This document shows, in pieces, positions 1-10,876 of a stretch of 64,000 nt of DNA. The position numbers and the translations under genes were made by a program. Source of the stretch: Tetrastigma voinierianum (Eukaryota; Streptophyta; Magnoliopsida; Vitales; Vitaceae); NCBI GenBank assembly GCA_016808115.1, contig JAEQBH010004116.1, positions 1-64,000 on the forward strand, given 5' to 3'. Each line of letters starts with the position of its first letter. Within the stretch, counting starts at the first letter, position 1. Under the pieces are notes generated by a model, which was not told the origin of the DNA, ran no database searches, and saw only the letters and a list, made by a program, of their open reading frames with translations.

Positions 1-2050
1 CACCTCACGGCCCACTCTCATTAGTCTCGCCTGAGGTCTCCGGGTTTATGTAATACTTCGCTTCATCGGGTACTCACTGGGACTCGTTAGTACGAAGCCG
101 TAAATATGGGCTGAGCTCCGAAGCCATGGCCACCGTGAGCTCGAATTTATTTTTCCATTTCCTGCAATTTCTTCTCTCGCTCCTTAAAGCTCTACTACGC
201 GACAACCGGATGACCACTTTTTATCTCCGACGAGGACAAGATCAGTTGAAAAGTCCAATACGCCTAAGTATGAGTGAGGAGCTCCCTTCGACAATGTACT
301 TACTGTAATAGAGGGAACTCATATGTCTTCTAATGCCGAACGCTTCTTCGCAGACTTTCAGGGTCCCATCGGGAAGCGTTTTCTTCGTAACTGAAGAAAG
401 GCCGCATTTATCACTCGCTCGATACGAATCCCAGCTTTTGTGCCGCGATCCTTCCCGTCAACTCCGCCGACTTTTTATTCTCGATGGTGATGGCATGTCG
501 AAAGTAATCGCTTTATTTCCGGGTTTGCCTCACCCCTCGTGGTTGACTATGAAACCCAGAATTTTCCCATCGACACGTGTCGAAGGCATATTTAGCCGGG
601 TTCGGGCCATATTGTAAATCCTTTATGATCCGGAACGCCTCAAAAGAGATGAGCGATGTGAGATTCTACCGTGGTGGATTTTACCAAAGATGTCGTCTAC
701 GATACCTCCATTGTTGCGCCATCTCGCTCTGAACATCCTGGCTTAATAACCTCCGGTAGGTCGCTCCCCGCGTCTGTCCGGGGGTGTGGTAAAGTAAAAC
801 CGCATTACCCGATAACAATAAGTTCCCCGTGGCCGCGACGAACGAGGTCTTTCTGGTCATCGTCCATGCCGACCGTTGTAACCGAAAATGTATCCATAAA
901 ATCGGGTAGTTCGTACACCGCGGCGCTCCACGATGAGGTCGATTCTTCGCAGTCGAGCCGCCCTTCGCATGCTTTCTAGCTTATGTCGTTGAAGTCGATA
1001 CAGAGTCGCCACTTGCCATTTGCTTTTTGACGAGCACAACATTAGCCAACCACTTCTGATATTCTACCTCTCCGATCATTCCCCGCCGAGTGAGCTTCGC
1101 CGATCTCCTCGCCGATGGCTTGCGCTTTCTCGCGCAAAGCTCCCGCGCTTTTGCTCGACCCCGCAGCGGATGGGCTGGTGTCTCAATCTATGAGTGATTA
1201 CCGAGGGTCGATTCCCTCCCATGTCTCGTCTCGCTTCCATGCGAAAACGTCTCTATTCCTAGCCTTAAAAACCGAGTGAGGAGGCTTTCGAGGTCTTCCG
1301 CTAGCTCGGGAGCCGATGTAAAGTGAGATGTTCCGGTCGTCACCCAACATACGTTCTAGTTCCTCCGAGGCTCGGTCGGGTGAGTCTCGTCACGCATGCT
1401 CAAGCTCATCTACATTCACACTGTCGACCGCTTTTTGCTCTCATGGAGGTCGTGGTAGCATCTCCTCGCCAATTACTGATCTCCTGACCATCCCTACTCC
1501 ATATGGTCGGGAATTTGATTATCATGTGATACGCCGAGGGATGACTTTATCGCATTGAGAGGGTCTCAGCTTCAGCAACATGTTATGTTTCCATCAGGCG
1601 TCTACGATGCTGAACCCTTGCCGCTGTCGCCGCCTCGCGCGGGGCTCGCCAGGTGAGCACCACTTGAATCGAGCCCAATGGTAATACCTTTTCTCCGAAA
1701 ACCCCCGCAGATGTGTGTTGACTGGTTCTAGATTTTCTCTCCCAATGCCCATTTGTCAAAGGTCGACGCTAAATGATGTCGCCTAAACTCCCGCACACCA
1801 AAACCCGATGAACTGGCTTGCGGTTGCCACAATCGCGCGAACTACCAATGGGTCGCCACGGGGTGCTGCATCCTCCGTGTCTCGAAATGGAGAACGTGAT
1901 GGTAGTGTCGAGTCGCGGTAGTTTAGATATCGCTTGTATTTCCCATTCGCCGATCCGATGCCACGCAGGGCCTTCCGCCGAACTTGATTCTCCTCCTCCC
2001 GCGAATCCTCCCGAGATCACGCGGATTTCTCCGTTTCGTGCCGAAGGTCA
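1..2050 (-). pseudogene. Tat pol pseudogene: protease, RT, RNase H (copy A)
   Basis: The protease region is at about 1740-2020. 'AISKLPRLDTTITFS' is followed by a degraded version of the active-site stretch that reads DNGSSADII in copy B; here the aspartate position is lost (VCGSLGDII). Near 470-620 the minus strand encodes a decayed match to copy B's RT end ('NPAK.AF', 'LTGRIAA'). Near 100-260 it matches the RNase H start ('VYY.S.ALKGA'). The window edge truncates it. Frames are broken throughout and no function is expected. Confidence 0.7.
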
Positions 2051-2149
2051 TTGCTTGTTTGAGGCGCCGTTGCTGAGCTCGGACCCGGGGCTCACCTGGC
2101 CCGACTTTGGGCCCCGATTCCGTCTGACTTCTGGGCTTGACCCCTGGAG

Positions 2150-3240
2150 ATACGAAACGCCCAGGTATCCGCGTCAGACAAGACTCATTTCTCTTGCCAA
2201 AGGCAACAGCCCGGCATGACGTGCCCAATCCTGCAACCCACACAAAAAAGTTCCCGTACGGGATTCCATTTGCATTCGAGTTGGTCATCTCAAGAACCGC
2301 CGCTTTGCACTTCACGCAGACTCGCGACAATCGAGGGCCGCGTAGCCGAGGTGAGTAACGCCGCCGCTCTTCGTGATTGTGGTGGGCCCAGACGGCTCCC
2401 GAGATTCCCCGCCTTTTAGGGGATCGTTTTGATCTTTTCGGGATTTTCCGTCGCCTGTCTTTAGGGCTTCGCCCTCGCCGTTGGCTCGTCGTGAGATTTC
2501 TCTCTTACGCGTGGAAGAGCTCTCCTCTTGATATGAGGGCTTCTCGCCGCTTATATATTTCTTCGCGTATGAAAATTTCCCATGCTTGCTCGGGGGTTCT
2601 TCGAGATGGAAAACATCGTATCCTTTGATCGCACTCTTAACCCTCGCAATGAATGCCGGTGATGGCGAATTTTTCATCTGCACGCCTATCTTCGGGTGGA
2701 CTCGGGCGTTGAATCTTGCACGTATTACTTCAGCTTTCCCGTGAGCCTCGTCACTACCAATAGATGGTAAATCGCTTCCCGTACGTCCCGGCTCCGATGA
2801 AGGGAGACGAACGCAATGGATAGTTCTCTGAATGAAGAGATTGATGAAGGGGGGATCCTATTAAACCAGGCTAAGGCTGGTCCTTTTAGTGTAGTGGCGA
2901 AAGCTCTGCACCGTATAGGGTCTTGATACCCATGCAACTCCATTTGATTCTTGTAAGTATTGAGATGGCTCACGGATCTTTTTGGTTCCATTTAAAGTTT
3001 CCACTTCCGGGCGGTGGCCCCAAATTTCCGCTGTGCGACAGCGCACCCTGACCGTGAAGCGGCGATTCTGTCGGTAATTCAAGGCGCATCCATAAGGTCC
3101 TGGCGCCGTCCCTAACCAAATCTCCTTCACACCTACGCCGAGCTCCTGCCAAGACTCCAAACCTCTCGCTCCCATTTATCGCTTCTTCCGCCCTGTGGGG
3201 ATGATGTGCGTTTTTCGCTCCCGACATGTCCTCCGCACGC
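2150..3240 (-). pseudogene. Tat gag pseudogene (copy A)
   Basis: The longest clean piece (2991-2725) carries the retrotransposon gag signature seen in Tat elements: a 'LNTYKNQMELHGYQDP' block, then a 'KGPALAWFNRIPP' block and a 'FRELSIAFVS' block. The same blocks recur at about 22480-22650 in copy B. A degraded zinc-knuckle-like stretch (C..GH....C) lies near 2200-2330. Gag would form the virus-like particle of the element. Several frame changes and stops separate the blocks, so no product is expected. Confidence 0.75.
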
Positions 3241-3619
3241 TTCGCCCACGGGCTAATTGCGGGTCCATGCCCTCCGCCGACTGACTCTGCCGCTTCGCTG
3301 CCACCCGGGAATGTCGTGACTGCTCGCCCTTCATGGAATGTTATGACCTTCCTCGGTCTCTCGTGTCTCCCGTGGATGCTAAGACGGTCCGTGTCGCTCT
3401 AACCTTCTATAAGGCGCTGCGAGGCGTGAGTGCTTCCACTGCTCAGGACGTTTCAGATTATTTACCGCCCCGCGTGAGGTCTACCGTCCAGACCGCTCGT
3501 GGATTCTCGTGATCTCGTGGATTGGTGTTGCTCCGCTTGTGTTCCGAAGTCGATACCATCAAGAATCGAGAAATCGCTTATATTTATAAAGGAATTTGTC
3601 ATCTTCACGACGCACTAAC

Positions 3620-4337
3620 CGGACACGCTTTTCAACCTGAATCGGCCGAGCGTGTCGGGGCGGCCGCTGGGATGGCTCGGCCACGACGGCCGGGCCGCAG
3701 GTTCTTTATCGTCTCGCCGAAGTAGGATCATACAATGCCGGCCCGCGTGCTCCCGGATCGTAATTCCCTCTCGCAAAATCAAGAAATAAGGGGGCTTGGC
3801 GTGGCTTCGCCCAGTCAGCCCGATGCTCAAGTCGCTCTTTCGAGAAAGAGAGATCGCTAGGATTGCTTAAGATTGACGCCTAAGAGTGCTGCATCTTTCA
3901 TCGGGTGGCCATGTATTTATATAGATGCTCAACCGCGGATTTGTGATTAGGACTCATCCCATTGGTTGGGATTTTCTTGTTACCCATATCGATTTGGTAA
4001 TGGATTTAGAAAGAACGCTTTATCTCGATAATCTCCTTTCTTTATTTCGGCGCATCCAACTCATGTGATCTTTTTATTATTTTCCTTTCCTTATTGATAA
4101 GATTTGATTGATCGGTAGGGATGACGCCTTGTTAGGGGCTATTCTATTTTCAGATAATAAAACACAACTCGACACTTGTTTGGTATGGACCTTCTAATTT
4201 TGTCCAAGATCGTATTTTAGGCCTAGCGGGCTAGGCCTTCGCTTTGGGCTAGTACCGAGGGGCCAGGGTATTGCATTGACGCCGCTTCTTTGGGCTTGAC
4301 GAGTGGGCCTTTGAATCCTTATTTTTCAACCCTATCA
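3620..4337 (-). repeat. 5' LTR of Tat copy A
   Basis: About 718 bp. On the minus strand it begins TGATAGGG (plus-strand 4330-4337 reads CCCTATCA) and ends next to a degraded primer-binding site. It aligns end to end, in inverted orientation, with the LTR at 21126-21844, which is 719 bp. Shared landmarks include a TATA box followed by a CATGGCC block, and the downstream GACTTG..CG motif common in plant LTR R/U5 regions. Confidence 0.8.
3914..3921 (-). promoter_or_regulatory. LTR TATA box (copy A)
   Basis: The minus strand reads TATAAATA followed by CATGGCC. The identical string occurs at the matching place in the copy B LTR at 21538. Conservation between the two copies and its position about 300 bases before the LTR end make it the likely Pol II promoter of the element. 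Confidence 0.55.
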
Positions 4338-4510
4338 AAATCTACAACAAATAAAATGTCCATCCAATTTTCCATCTAATGAATTTAAAGTGAAAATAAA
4401 ATTTGTAAGAATTATCCCAGAGAACAAAAAGAATCTGTATAAGAGGCCTAACTAATGAAATAATCTATAAAAATATACTATTGGAAAGAAATAAACCACT
4501 TAAGAATGTT

Positions 4511-4512
4511 AA

Positions 4513-4588
<76 letters not shown>
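4511..4588. repeat. (TA)n microsatellite
   Basis: Almost pure TA dinucleotide with one AGTA interruption near 4547. It sits inside the tandem array. Confidence 0.95.
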
Positions 4589-4590
<2 letters not shown>

Positions 4591-4796
4591 GAAATCTACA
4601 ACAACAACAAAAAATGTCATATATTTTTCCATGATTATCTATGAAATTAATTTTTTTTAAAGTAAAAATAAAATTTTAAAGAATTAACATATATAAGAAA
4701 TCTAAACAACAACAAAAAAATGTCCATATATTTTTCCATCTCTGACATTCATGAAATTAATTTTTTTAAAGTAAAAAATAAAATTTTAAAGAATTA

Positions 4797-4829
<33 letters not shown>

Positions 4830-4932
4830 TAATGAAATCTACAACAACAACAAAAAAATGTCCATATATTTTTCCATCTTTGATTCATGAAATTAATGAA
4901 TTTTAAAGTAAAAATAAAATTTTAAAGAATTA

Positions 4933-4935
<3 letters not shown>

Positions 4936-4997
<62 letters not shown>
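4936..4997. repeat. (TA)n microsatellite
   Basis: Uninterrupted TA repeat of about 30 units within the array upstream of the pectinesterase. A short (GA)n follows TA repeats near 4810-4830 as well. Confidence 0.95.
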
Positions 4998-4998
<1 letters not shown>

Positions 4999-5680
4999 TA
5001 ATGAAATTCACAACAACAACAAAATGTCCATATATTTTTCCATCTTACATTCATGAAATTAATGCGAATTTAAAGTAAAAATAAAATTTTAAAGAATTAA
5101 CATATATATATAATGAAATCTACAAATAATCAACAAAAATGTCCATATATTTTCCATCTTTGACATTCATGAATAATGAACAAAGTAAAAATAAAATTTA
5201 AAGAATTAATGATATATATATAAAAGAGGTCTAAATAATGAAACACATAAAAGATACTACTGACAGAAATATATCACTTCGAGCATATTAAATCTAATGA
5301 AATCTACAAGAAAAATGTTGACATTTTTCCATCTTTGACATCTCGGCGAAATTAATGAATTCAAAAGTGAAAAATAAAATTTTAAAGATTTAGCCCACAG
5401 CTAACAAAAAGAATCTATATAAGAGGTCTAACTAATGAAACACCGATAAAAGATACTAATGAAAAAATATACCATCAGAACATGTTAAATTTAATGAAAT
5501 CTACAAGAAGAAAATGTTTACATTCTTCTATCTTTGACATTCATGAAATTAATGGATTTGAAGTGAAAAATTAAATTTTAATGAATTAGTCCAAAGAAAA
5601 TAAAGAATATTCATACGAGGTCAAACTAATGGTAAACATAATTTCCCTTATATATAATAAAGGTTATAGAGGATCATCTC

Positions 5681-5687
5681 TATAAAA
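5681..5687 (+). promoter_or_regulatory. TATA box of the pectinesterase gene
   Basis: TATAAAA lies 74-80 bp before the ATG at 5761, a normal distance for a plant promoter with a short 5' leader. The second gene copy has TATAAAT at 48801, 76 bp before its ATG, so the arrangement is conserved between the duplicates. Confidence 0.6.
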
Positions 5688-5760
5688 GAACATGCAACCT
5701 GCTTTCCATGACTCACATCAATGAATGACTCTTCTCAATCCAAACTATCAGCAAACAAAA

Positions 5761-8700
5761 ATGTGGTTTTCTCCATTGCTACTCATTTTGATTTTGTTCT
5801 TGACCACTTTCGTTTTTGTAGATTCGAGGGCTATAAATCCTATTATGTCGAATGAAAGACATTTTTCATCAAAATCTACAACTGTTGCAAAGACTATCTC
5901 TGTTTCTCAGTCGGGTCAAGCAGATTTCAAAAGATCCAAGATGCCATTGGATTCTATTCCTTCTAACAACAACGAGTGATTTGTGTTAGAGTTTCTTCGG
6001 GAGTTTATATGTACGTACTGATTACAATTCTGTTATTAATGTTTAATTTCATTATTGACTTCTTATATTATCTTTGTGAGTTATATGTGATATCATTTTT
6101 TACATTTTGTTCAATTTTCAACTTTCTATATGTCGGTCTGAAACCTGATTCAAGTGGCAAATGGTGGGATGGGGTTACAGTAGATCCCAAGCTGGAATCT
6201 TTGTAAAAACAAAGTATTATCACTTAATATACAAAGTGAATGGCAGTAAAAAAAAAAAAACTTTCTGTTAGTACTAACTTACGATGGAAACAATACTATG
6301 CAGGAGAAGGTATTCATTCCCATAGATAAACCATATATCCTTCTTCAAGGAGATGGTGCTGACACAACAATAATCAAGTGGGGTGATCATGATCAAACAG
6401 ATGAGAGTGCTACTTTCACTTCCCATGCAGACAATTTTGTTGCTAAAGGGATTTGCTTCCAGGTACACAAATCTATGGTTTTGTTTTGTTTTTTTTCTTT
6501 CCTTCCATGAAATGATGTATATAAGCAAATGGCCGAGCTAGGATTTAGTGTGAGTGAGGCCAAGATTAAGTTATATATGTTAGGTTTGCAGTATTTAACA
6601 TCTACTTTTTAGCACGACAGCCTACGCCATTCGATTCCTCCCTCTAGTCCTCTATGCTAGAAAATATTTAGTGGGGCACGTCCCCTAGGCCTTATTTGTG
6701 CTAAATTTTCATGATCTTTAAATTATATCATGTTTGCTCCGGAGGGAGTATTAAGAAAGGAAATGGTTTTTTCATTTTTGATTGTTTTATAAAAATTAAA
6801 GAAAATAAAAATAATTAAATTTATTTAAAAATTATATACTTTAAAAATTATTTACCAATCTTATATTATGATTTCAAATAAATAAATAAAATTGAAAGAG
6901 AAAATAAAAATAATTTATTAACTCTAACTCTATTTAGCTACTTAATTTCATTTAATTATCTTTTCATTTATTTTTAATTTTTTCCTTTATGCCTTTTCCT
7001 TCAAAATTTCCAAGAATCAAATATAATCTTCTAAAACAATGAAACTGGACCGATATGATAATTCATCTGATTAAAAACTCCATAACAAATTGTTTTTTTT
7101 CTTGCAGAACAAAGTTATAATGTGGCATATGATGATGAGGCCAATCAACCTGTAAAACAAGCAGTGGCAGCATATATAAGGGGTGATAAATCTGCTTTCT
7201 ATGGTTGCAGTTTTGTGGGGTTACAAGATACATTATGGGATGTACAAGGCCGACATTACTTTAATAACTGCTACATACAAGGGGCAATTGATTTCATCTT
7301 TGGTGATGGTCAATCTTTTTATGAGGTACACACATTAGGCTGCATCTTTGACGAGTTGTTCATATGGTAGTTCGACTGCTCGATGCCTAAGATGGACTTT
7401 TTGTTTTTTTTTTTTTTATCTGAAAGCAATTTTCTTTCAACATTTATACCGTTGAATTAAAAAAGCTAAAATATTTGACATTTTCTGAGTGTTTTTTTCT
7501 ATTAAGAAAAAAAAAACAATATTTTCAAATTCTAAACGCAAAACCACAAAAAAAAAAAATCATACTCTATTATCTAATTGACACTATTTTAAAAAATTTA
7601 TTTTCTCAATGTGATAAAACATAAAATTAATTTCTTTATTCATTGGTAGATAGGGTACTTATTTTATTTAAAATTAATTTTCAAATTTTGATAAAATGTT
7701 ATATATTTTTTCTTAAATTATATACGAATTTAACAGTATAATGAGGTTTGTTAGAATTTTATTTTATAAATAATTTAAAATTTAGCTATCATAATAAAAT
7801 TTTATTTTTTTATTTTTATAAATTCGGTTAAAATGTTATACAAATTAACATATCAATATTTTCATTTTATCATATTATATTAAATTAAACTATCTTTTAA
7901 ATACACTTAATATAGCAAAAAATTATTACCTTATAAAACAAAAACAACTTAATAATAAATGGGGAATAAAAGTGATGTATTAAAACAACCAAAAGAATAC
8001 TTAATACGATCAAGTTGACTGCTGTAATAAAGATCTATTCAGTATTAAGTAAAACATAAAGCCCCTAAGTATTATATTTATTTATCAATAAGCTTCTACT
8101 TACTCTATGACAGAATTGTGAAATAAGAGTTGTTTATGATCAATTCCCACCTTCATATGGTTCGGGAGGTTTTATAACAGCACAAGGTCGACAGTCAGGA
8201 GATGATCCTGGTGGCTTTGTGTTCTTATGGAGGCTCTGTTACTGAATGGACTGGAGTTTTCCCTAGGTAGGGCTTGGGGTTCTTATTCAAGAGTTATATT
8301 TCAAAAAAATAGAGTTCGGTATAAATGTGGCGCCTGAAGGATGGATGCTGCTTTTAAACAAGCCTCACGTAAGTTTTTAATATTTTTATTTTCTTTATTA
8401 ATATATATATATTACATTTATTCATCTTGTATTAAATCGTTATAAGATCCTATTCTTATGTACTGTTCTCGTGACCTTCACATACACCTGCTATTATCAT
8501 CCTCTTTACCACTCTTGAGCCTATTTTTATGAATTTTTATTAAGGACCCATGGCCATTATTGATTTTATTAGAGTTTGGGACTAGTTTAGTTGAAGACCT
8601 ATACTCTCCTCCTCTACCCATTGTTTCCATCCTTTTATTTTCTTGTTGCCATTCCGCTTTATTTAATGCATATTTCATGCTTTGTTATGTTTGCTTATTT

Positions 8701-8914
8701 TTGTTTAACATTGTTTCATTTTGTATGATTTGCATTGAATTTAGAGATCATACGACCTATGTGGAGCAAGATTGTTTTGGAAAAGGATACGATGTTAGCA
8801 AGCGAGTTACATGGTCTCAACATAGCCTATCCGAAAATGAGATGCAACCATATACAAAAAGCTAATTTCATCCAAGACGGGTGGCTTACCATACAACCAG
8901 AAATGAATTATTAA
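5761..8914 (+). CDS. Type I pectinesterase (no pro-region), five exons, frame broken by base-run slips
   Basis: Secreted cell-wall enzyme that removes methyl esters from homogalacturonan (CE8 family). Exons are about 5761-6010, 6304-6462, 7108-7325, 8114-8368 and 8745-8914; introns 2 and 3 have clean GT/AG ends. The ATG at 5761 opens a typical signal peptide ([20 protein letters not shown]). Exon 1 carries the N-terminal SQSG block and exon 2 '[17 protein letters not shown]'. Exon 3 has the substrate glutamine (QAVAA), the acid/base aspartate (GLQDTL) and the nucleophile aspartate (GAIDFIFG). Exon 4 encodes the LGRAW arginine-tryptophan motif. Exon 5 gives the C-terminal '[11 protein letters not shown]'. 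There is no PMEI pro-domain, so it is the short class. About eight single-base slips (near 5930, 5949, 5977, 7110, 8225, 8262, 8305 and 8858) break the frame, almost all in runs of one base. It is either a young pseudogene or an intact gene with sequence errors. Confidence 0.88.
6463..7107 (+). other. Pectinesterase intron 2
   Basis: AT-rich, 645 bp, with donor GTACAC and acceptor TTGCAG. No gene or recognisable repeat is seen inside. Intron 1 (about 6011-6303) and intron 4 (8369-8744) are also plain AT-rich sequence. Confidence 0.75.
7326..8113 (+). other. Pectinesterase intron 3
   Basis: AT-rich, 788 bp, with donor GTACAC and acceptor GACAG. It contains long T and A runs but no coding signal. 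Codons on both sides are complete, so the intron is phase 0. Confidence 0.75.
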
Positions 8915-10090
8915 GCTTATTAATATTTTGTGTTAAGTGTAGTTAGGGCATTGCTTTGTAGTGATCGATTTGTTTTAAACCCTTCAACCAAGTTGAAATA
9001 ATAATATCGATGATCCAACAATGATCGGAATTAGTAGTTTTAATAGTTGTATTAATCTATTTTTATTTTATTTTTCTAAATTTGGATTAATCATATCCTA
9101 TGAATGAAACTTTTAGTGACATTAAAGTAAATTTATAAGGTTATGTTTTGGTTTCCTTGAAAATTTTGAGAGGAAAATATAAGAAAAAGAAATTATAGAA
9201 GAAAATTAGAGGATAGAAAAAGGGAATAAAAATAAAATTGCTTAGAAAGTCAATAAAATATTTTTATTCATACTTCTCATGTTTTAATGAATTTTTATTT
9301 AAATCCTCAGAATATGAAGATTAAATATTTTAAAGTATTAAAATTTCTAAGTAATTCTAATTGTTTATGATTTTCTGTAAAAAAAAGTATTAGAACAATC
9401 AAACATAAGAAAATCATTTTCATTAATATTTTTTTCTTTTATCAATACTTTTCGGGAACCAAATGTAGATTAAAATTAATACTAAGAGTTGGTAAGCTCA
9501 TGTTCCACCTATTATTTTATCATTATTACTTCTTAATTAAAGAAAATGAATTATCTAATTAATTATTGATTGAAAACAAATCATAATTCACTTATAAATA
9601 GATGAATTCTAAACCATTTACTACTCATAATATTGAAAGCATTTTTTTATACTCAAAGATAAAAGAGTACATAAAAGGAGAACAAGAAGGTTAAAAATCA
9701 GAAGTAAAATTCAATAAAATTTTAGATTTTAAGAATTACAAACCATATTGAAATTAAGGTTACAGATCAACCTATGATTTCTCCTCCAAATCCTAGATAT
9801 TATTTTTTTAAGGCAAATGCTAAAAAGAAAAGAAGATATTTTATAGAAAAATAATCCATGAAAATTTTGGCCAAGTATTTAAGGAAAATCTATGAATATT
9901 TTGGATTATTGCATTTATTATTATGATAATTATGATTCAAGCATGAATATTTAAAAGATATAAATTATGGAAAAGATAGAAAATTACTCTAATTGAGTTT
10001 TCTTTCCAAGATTTAGTAAAATTAATAACAGATTTGTGTGGAGATGAGATGATAGAGATCCAAATTCTTCTTTGAATTTAAAATATGGTA
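8915..10090. other. AT-rich intergenic DNA downstream of the pectinesterase
   Basis: No gene is seen. The first ~600 bp match 49700-50340 downstream of the second gene copy (for example the GGTTATGTTTTGG / GGTTATGTTTGAT blocks at about 9140 and 49905). The duplication that made the second copy therefore included the 3' flank. The rest is featureless AT-rich sequence. Confidence 0.6.
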
Positions 10091-10099
10091 CAAAAAAAA

Positions 10100-10340
10100 T
10101 CCCCTCATGTTTTTTCAAATATCTCATTTACACATTAATTTTTTTTTTCTTTTTTTTGTCTAAAAAGGCCCTTGATATTTATCTCCATATCTCATTTTTG
10201 CCATGCTGTGACAAATAGCATTAAAGAGGCCAAACACTGTGAAAGTGTCATGTCAGTGGTTGATGTGGCTAAACATTTTCCCCCCAATTAACATTAAAGT
10301 TTGGGGGTTTAATTGTGGAAAAACCCCACTACAATTCCTC
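10100..10340 (+). repeat. Left inverted-repeat arm
   Basis: Aligns with the reverse complement of 20780-21010 at moderate similarity, judged by eye. Confidence 0.6.
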
Positions 10341-10509
10341 AAGCCCTAACAGCAATAAATCAAAAAATTGCAAACGGCCAAAGAAGAATGTGCAAATAAA
10401 TTTCCTTTTCTAATATATGATACTCCAATGCAAAACTGAATAATATATTCAAAAGAGAAACAAAGGAAAATAAATTTAATGGCAAGTTAGAAAGAAGTAT
10501 TTGAAGGAA

Positions 10510-10800
10510 GATTGTGATTAAGAAGAGATTTTTTTTCTAGTCATGTTCAACCCTGCCGGCTGGGAAAACAAATCAAATGAGATGGAAAATTCTAGAAACC
10601 CCGATTCTGTACAAATCCGTCAAATCAATTGAATTATTCCAATCTATAGCCTTTGAGCGAGATGTTCCAAACTGATTCAAGAAGAGATTTTTTCTTTCTA
10701 GTCTGTTTTCAACCCTGTTTGTTTTCCAAGAAACAAATCGTCACTTCAGGAAAACGAGATGGAAATTATGAAACCCTCAATTCTATACATATCCATAAAC
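10510..10800 (+). repeat. Diverged tandem duplication of about 165 bp
   Basis: The block starting AGAAGAGATTTTTT at about 10518 recurs at about 10680. Both go on to CTAGTC.TGTT..CAACCCTG, then GAGATGGAAA, then a T.TAC..ATCC end. It lies inside the presumed MULE-like element, just left of the chromovirus insertion. Confidence 0.6.
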
Positions 10801-10876
10801 CTTATCATAAACCAAAACAACAAAACATCCGCCTCATACTCATTTTTTTTCTCTCTTGCCTACTACGCTATTTTTT

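Larger units (their letters stand above)
1..4337 (-). mobile_element. Ty3/gypsy Tat-type LTR retrotransposon, copy A (5' part only)
   Basis: Reading the minus strand from 4337 down, the order is 5' LTR, primer-binding region, leader, gag, protease, reverse transcriptase and RNase H, with the rest beyond the window. The same LTR and protein stretches recur on the plus strand at 21126-26205 (copy B), which makes the assignment secure even though every frame here is broken by stops and indels. The gag-protease-RT-RNase H order and the protein similarity fit Ty3/gypsy of the Tat lineage. The lineage name is an inference from remembered family patterns. The element abuts an AT-rich tandem array at 4338. 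It is a fossil and cannot encode a working polyprotein. Confidence 0.8.
4338..5640. repeat. AT-rich composite tandem array upstream of the pectinesterase
   Basis: About eight units start with a version of AATGAAATCTACAACAACAA, near 4340, 4590, 4699, 4831, 5000, 5112, 5296 and 5494. Each continues with a run of A, then ATGTCCATATATTTTTCCATC, a TTCATGAAATTAATGAATTTT block and an AAAGTAAAAATAAAATTTTAAAGAATTA block. Some units carry a second module (AAGAATCTATATAAGAGGTC, near 4428, 5210, 5405 and 5598). Unit length varies from about 110 to 200 bp because of internal (TA)n tracts. The array ends roughly 40 bp before the likely TATA box of the pectinesterase. Confidence 0.8.

Noticed and set aside
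5976..6206. Possible separate membrane protein after pectinesterase exon 1
   Set aside because: It spans the end of exon 1 and intron 1; the hydrophobic part is T-rich intron.
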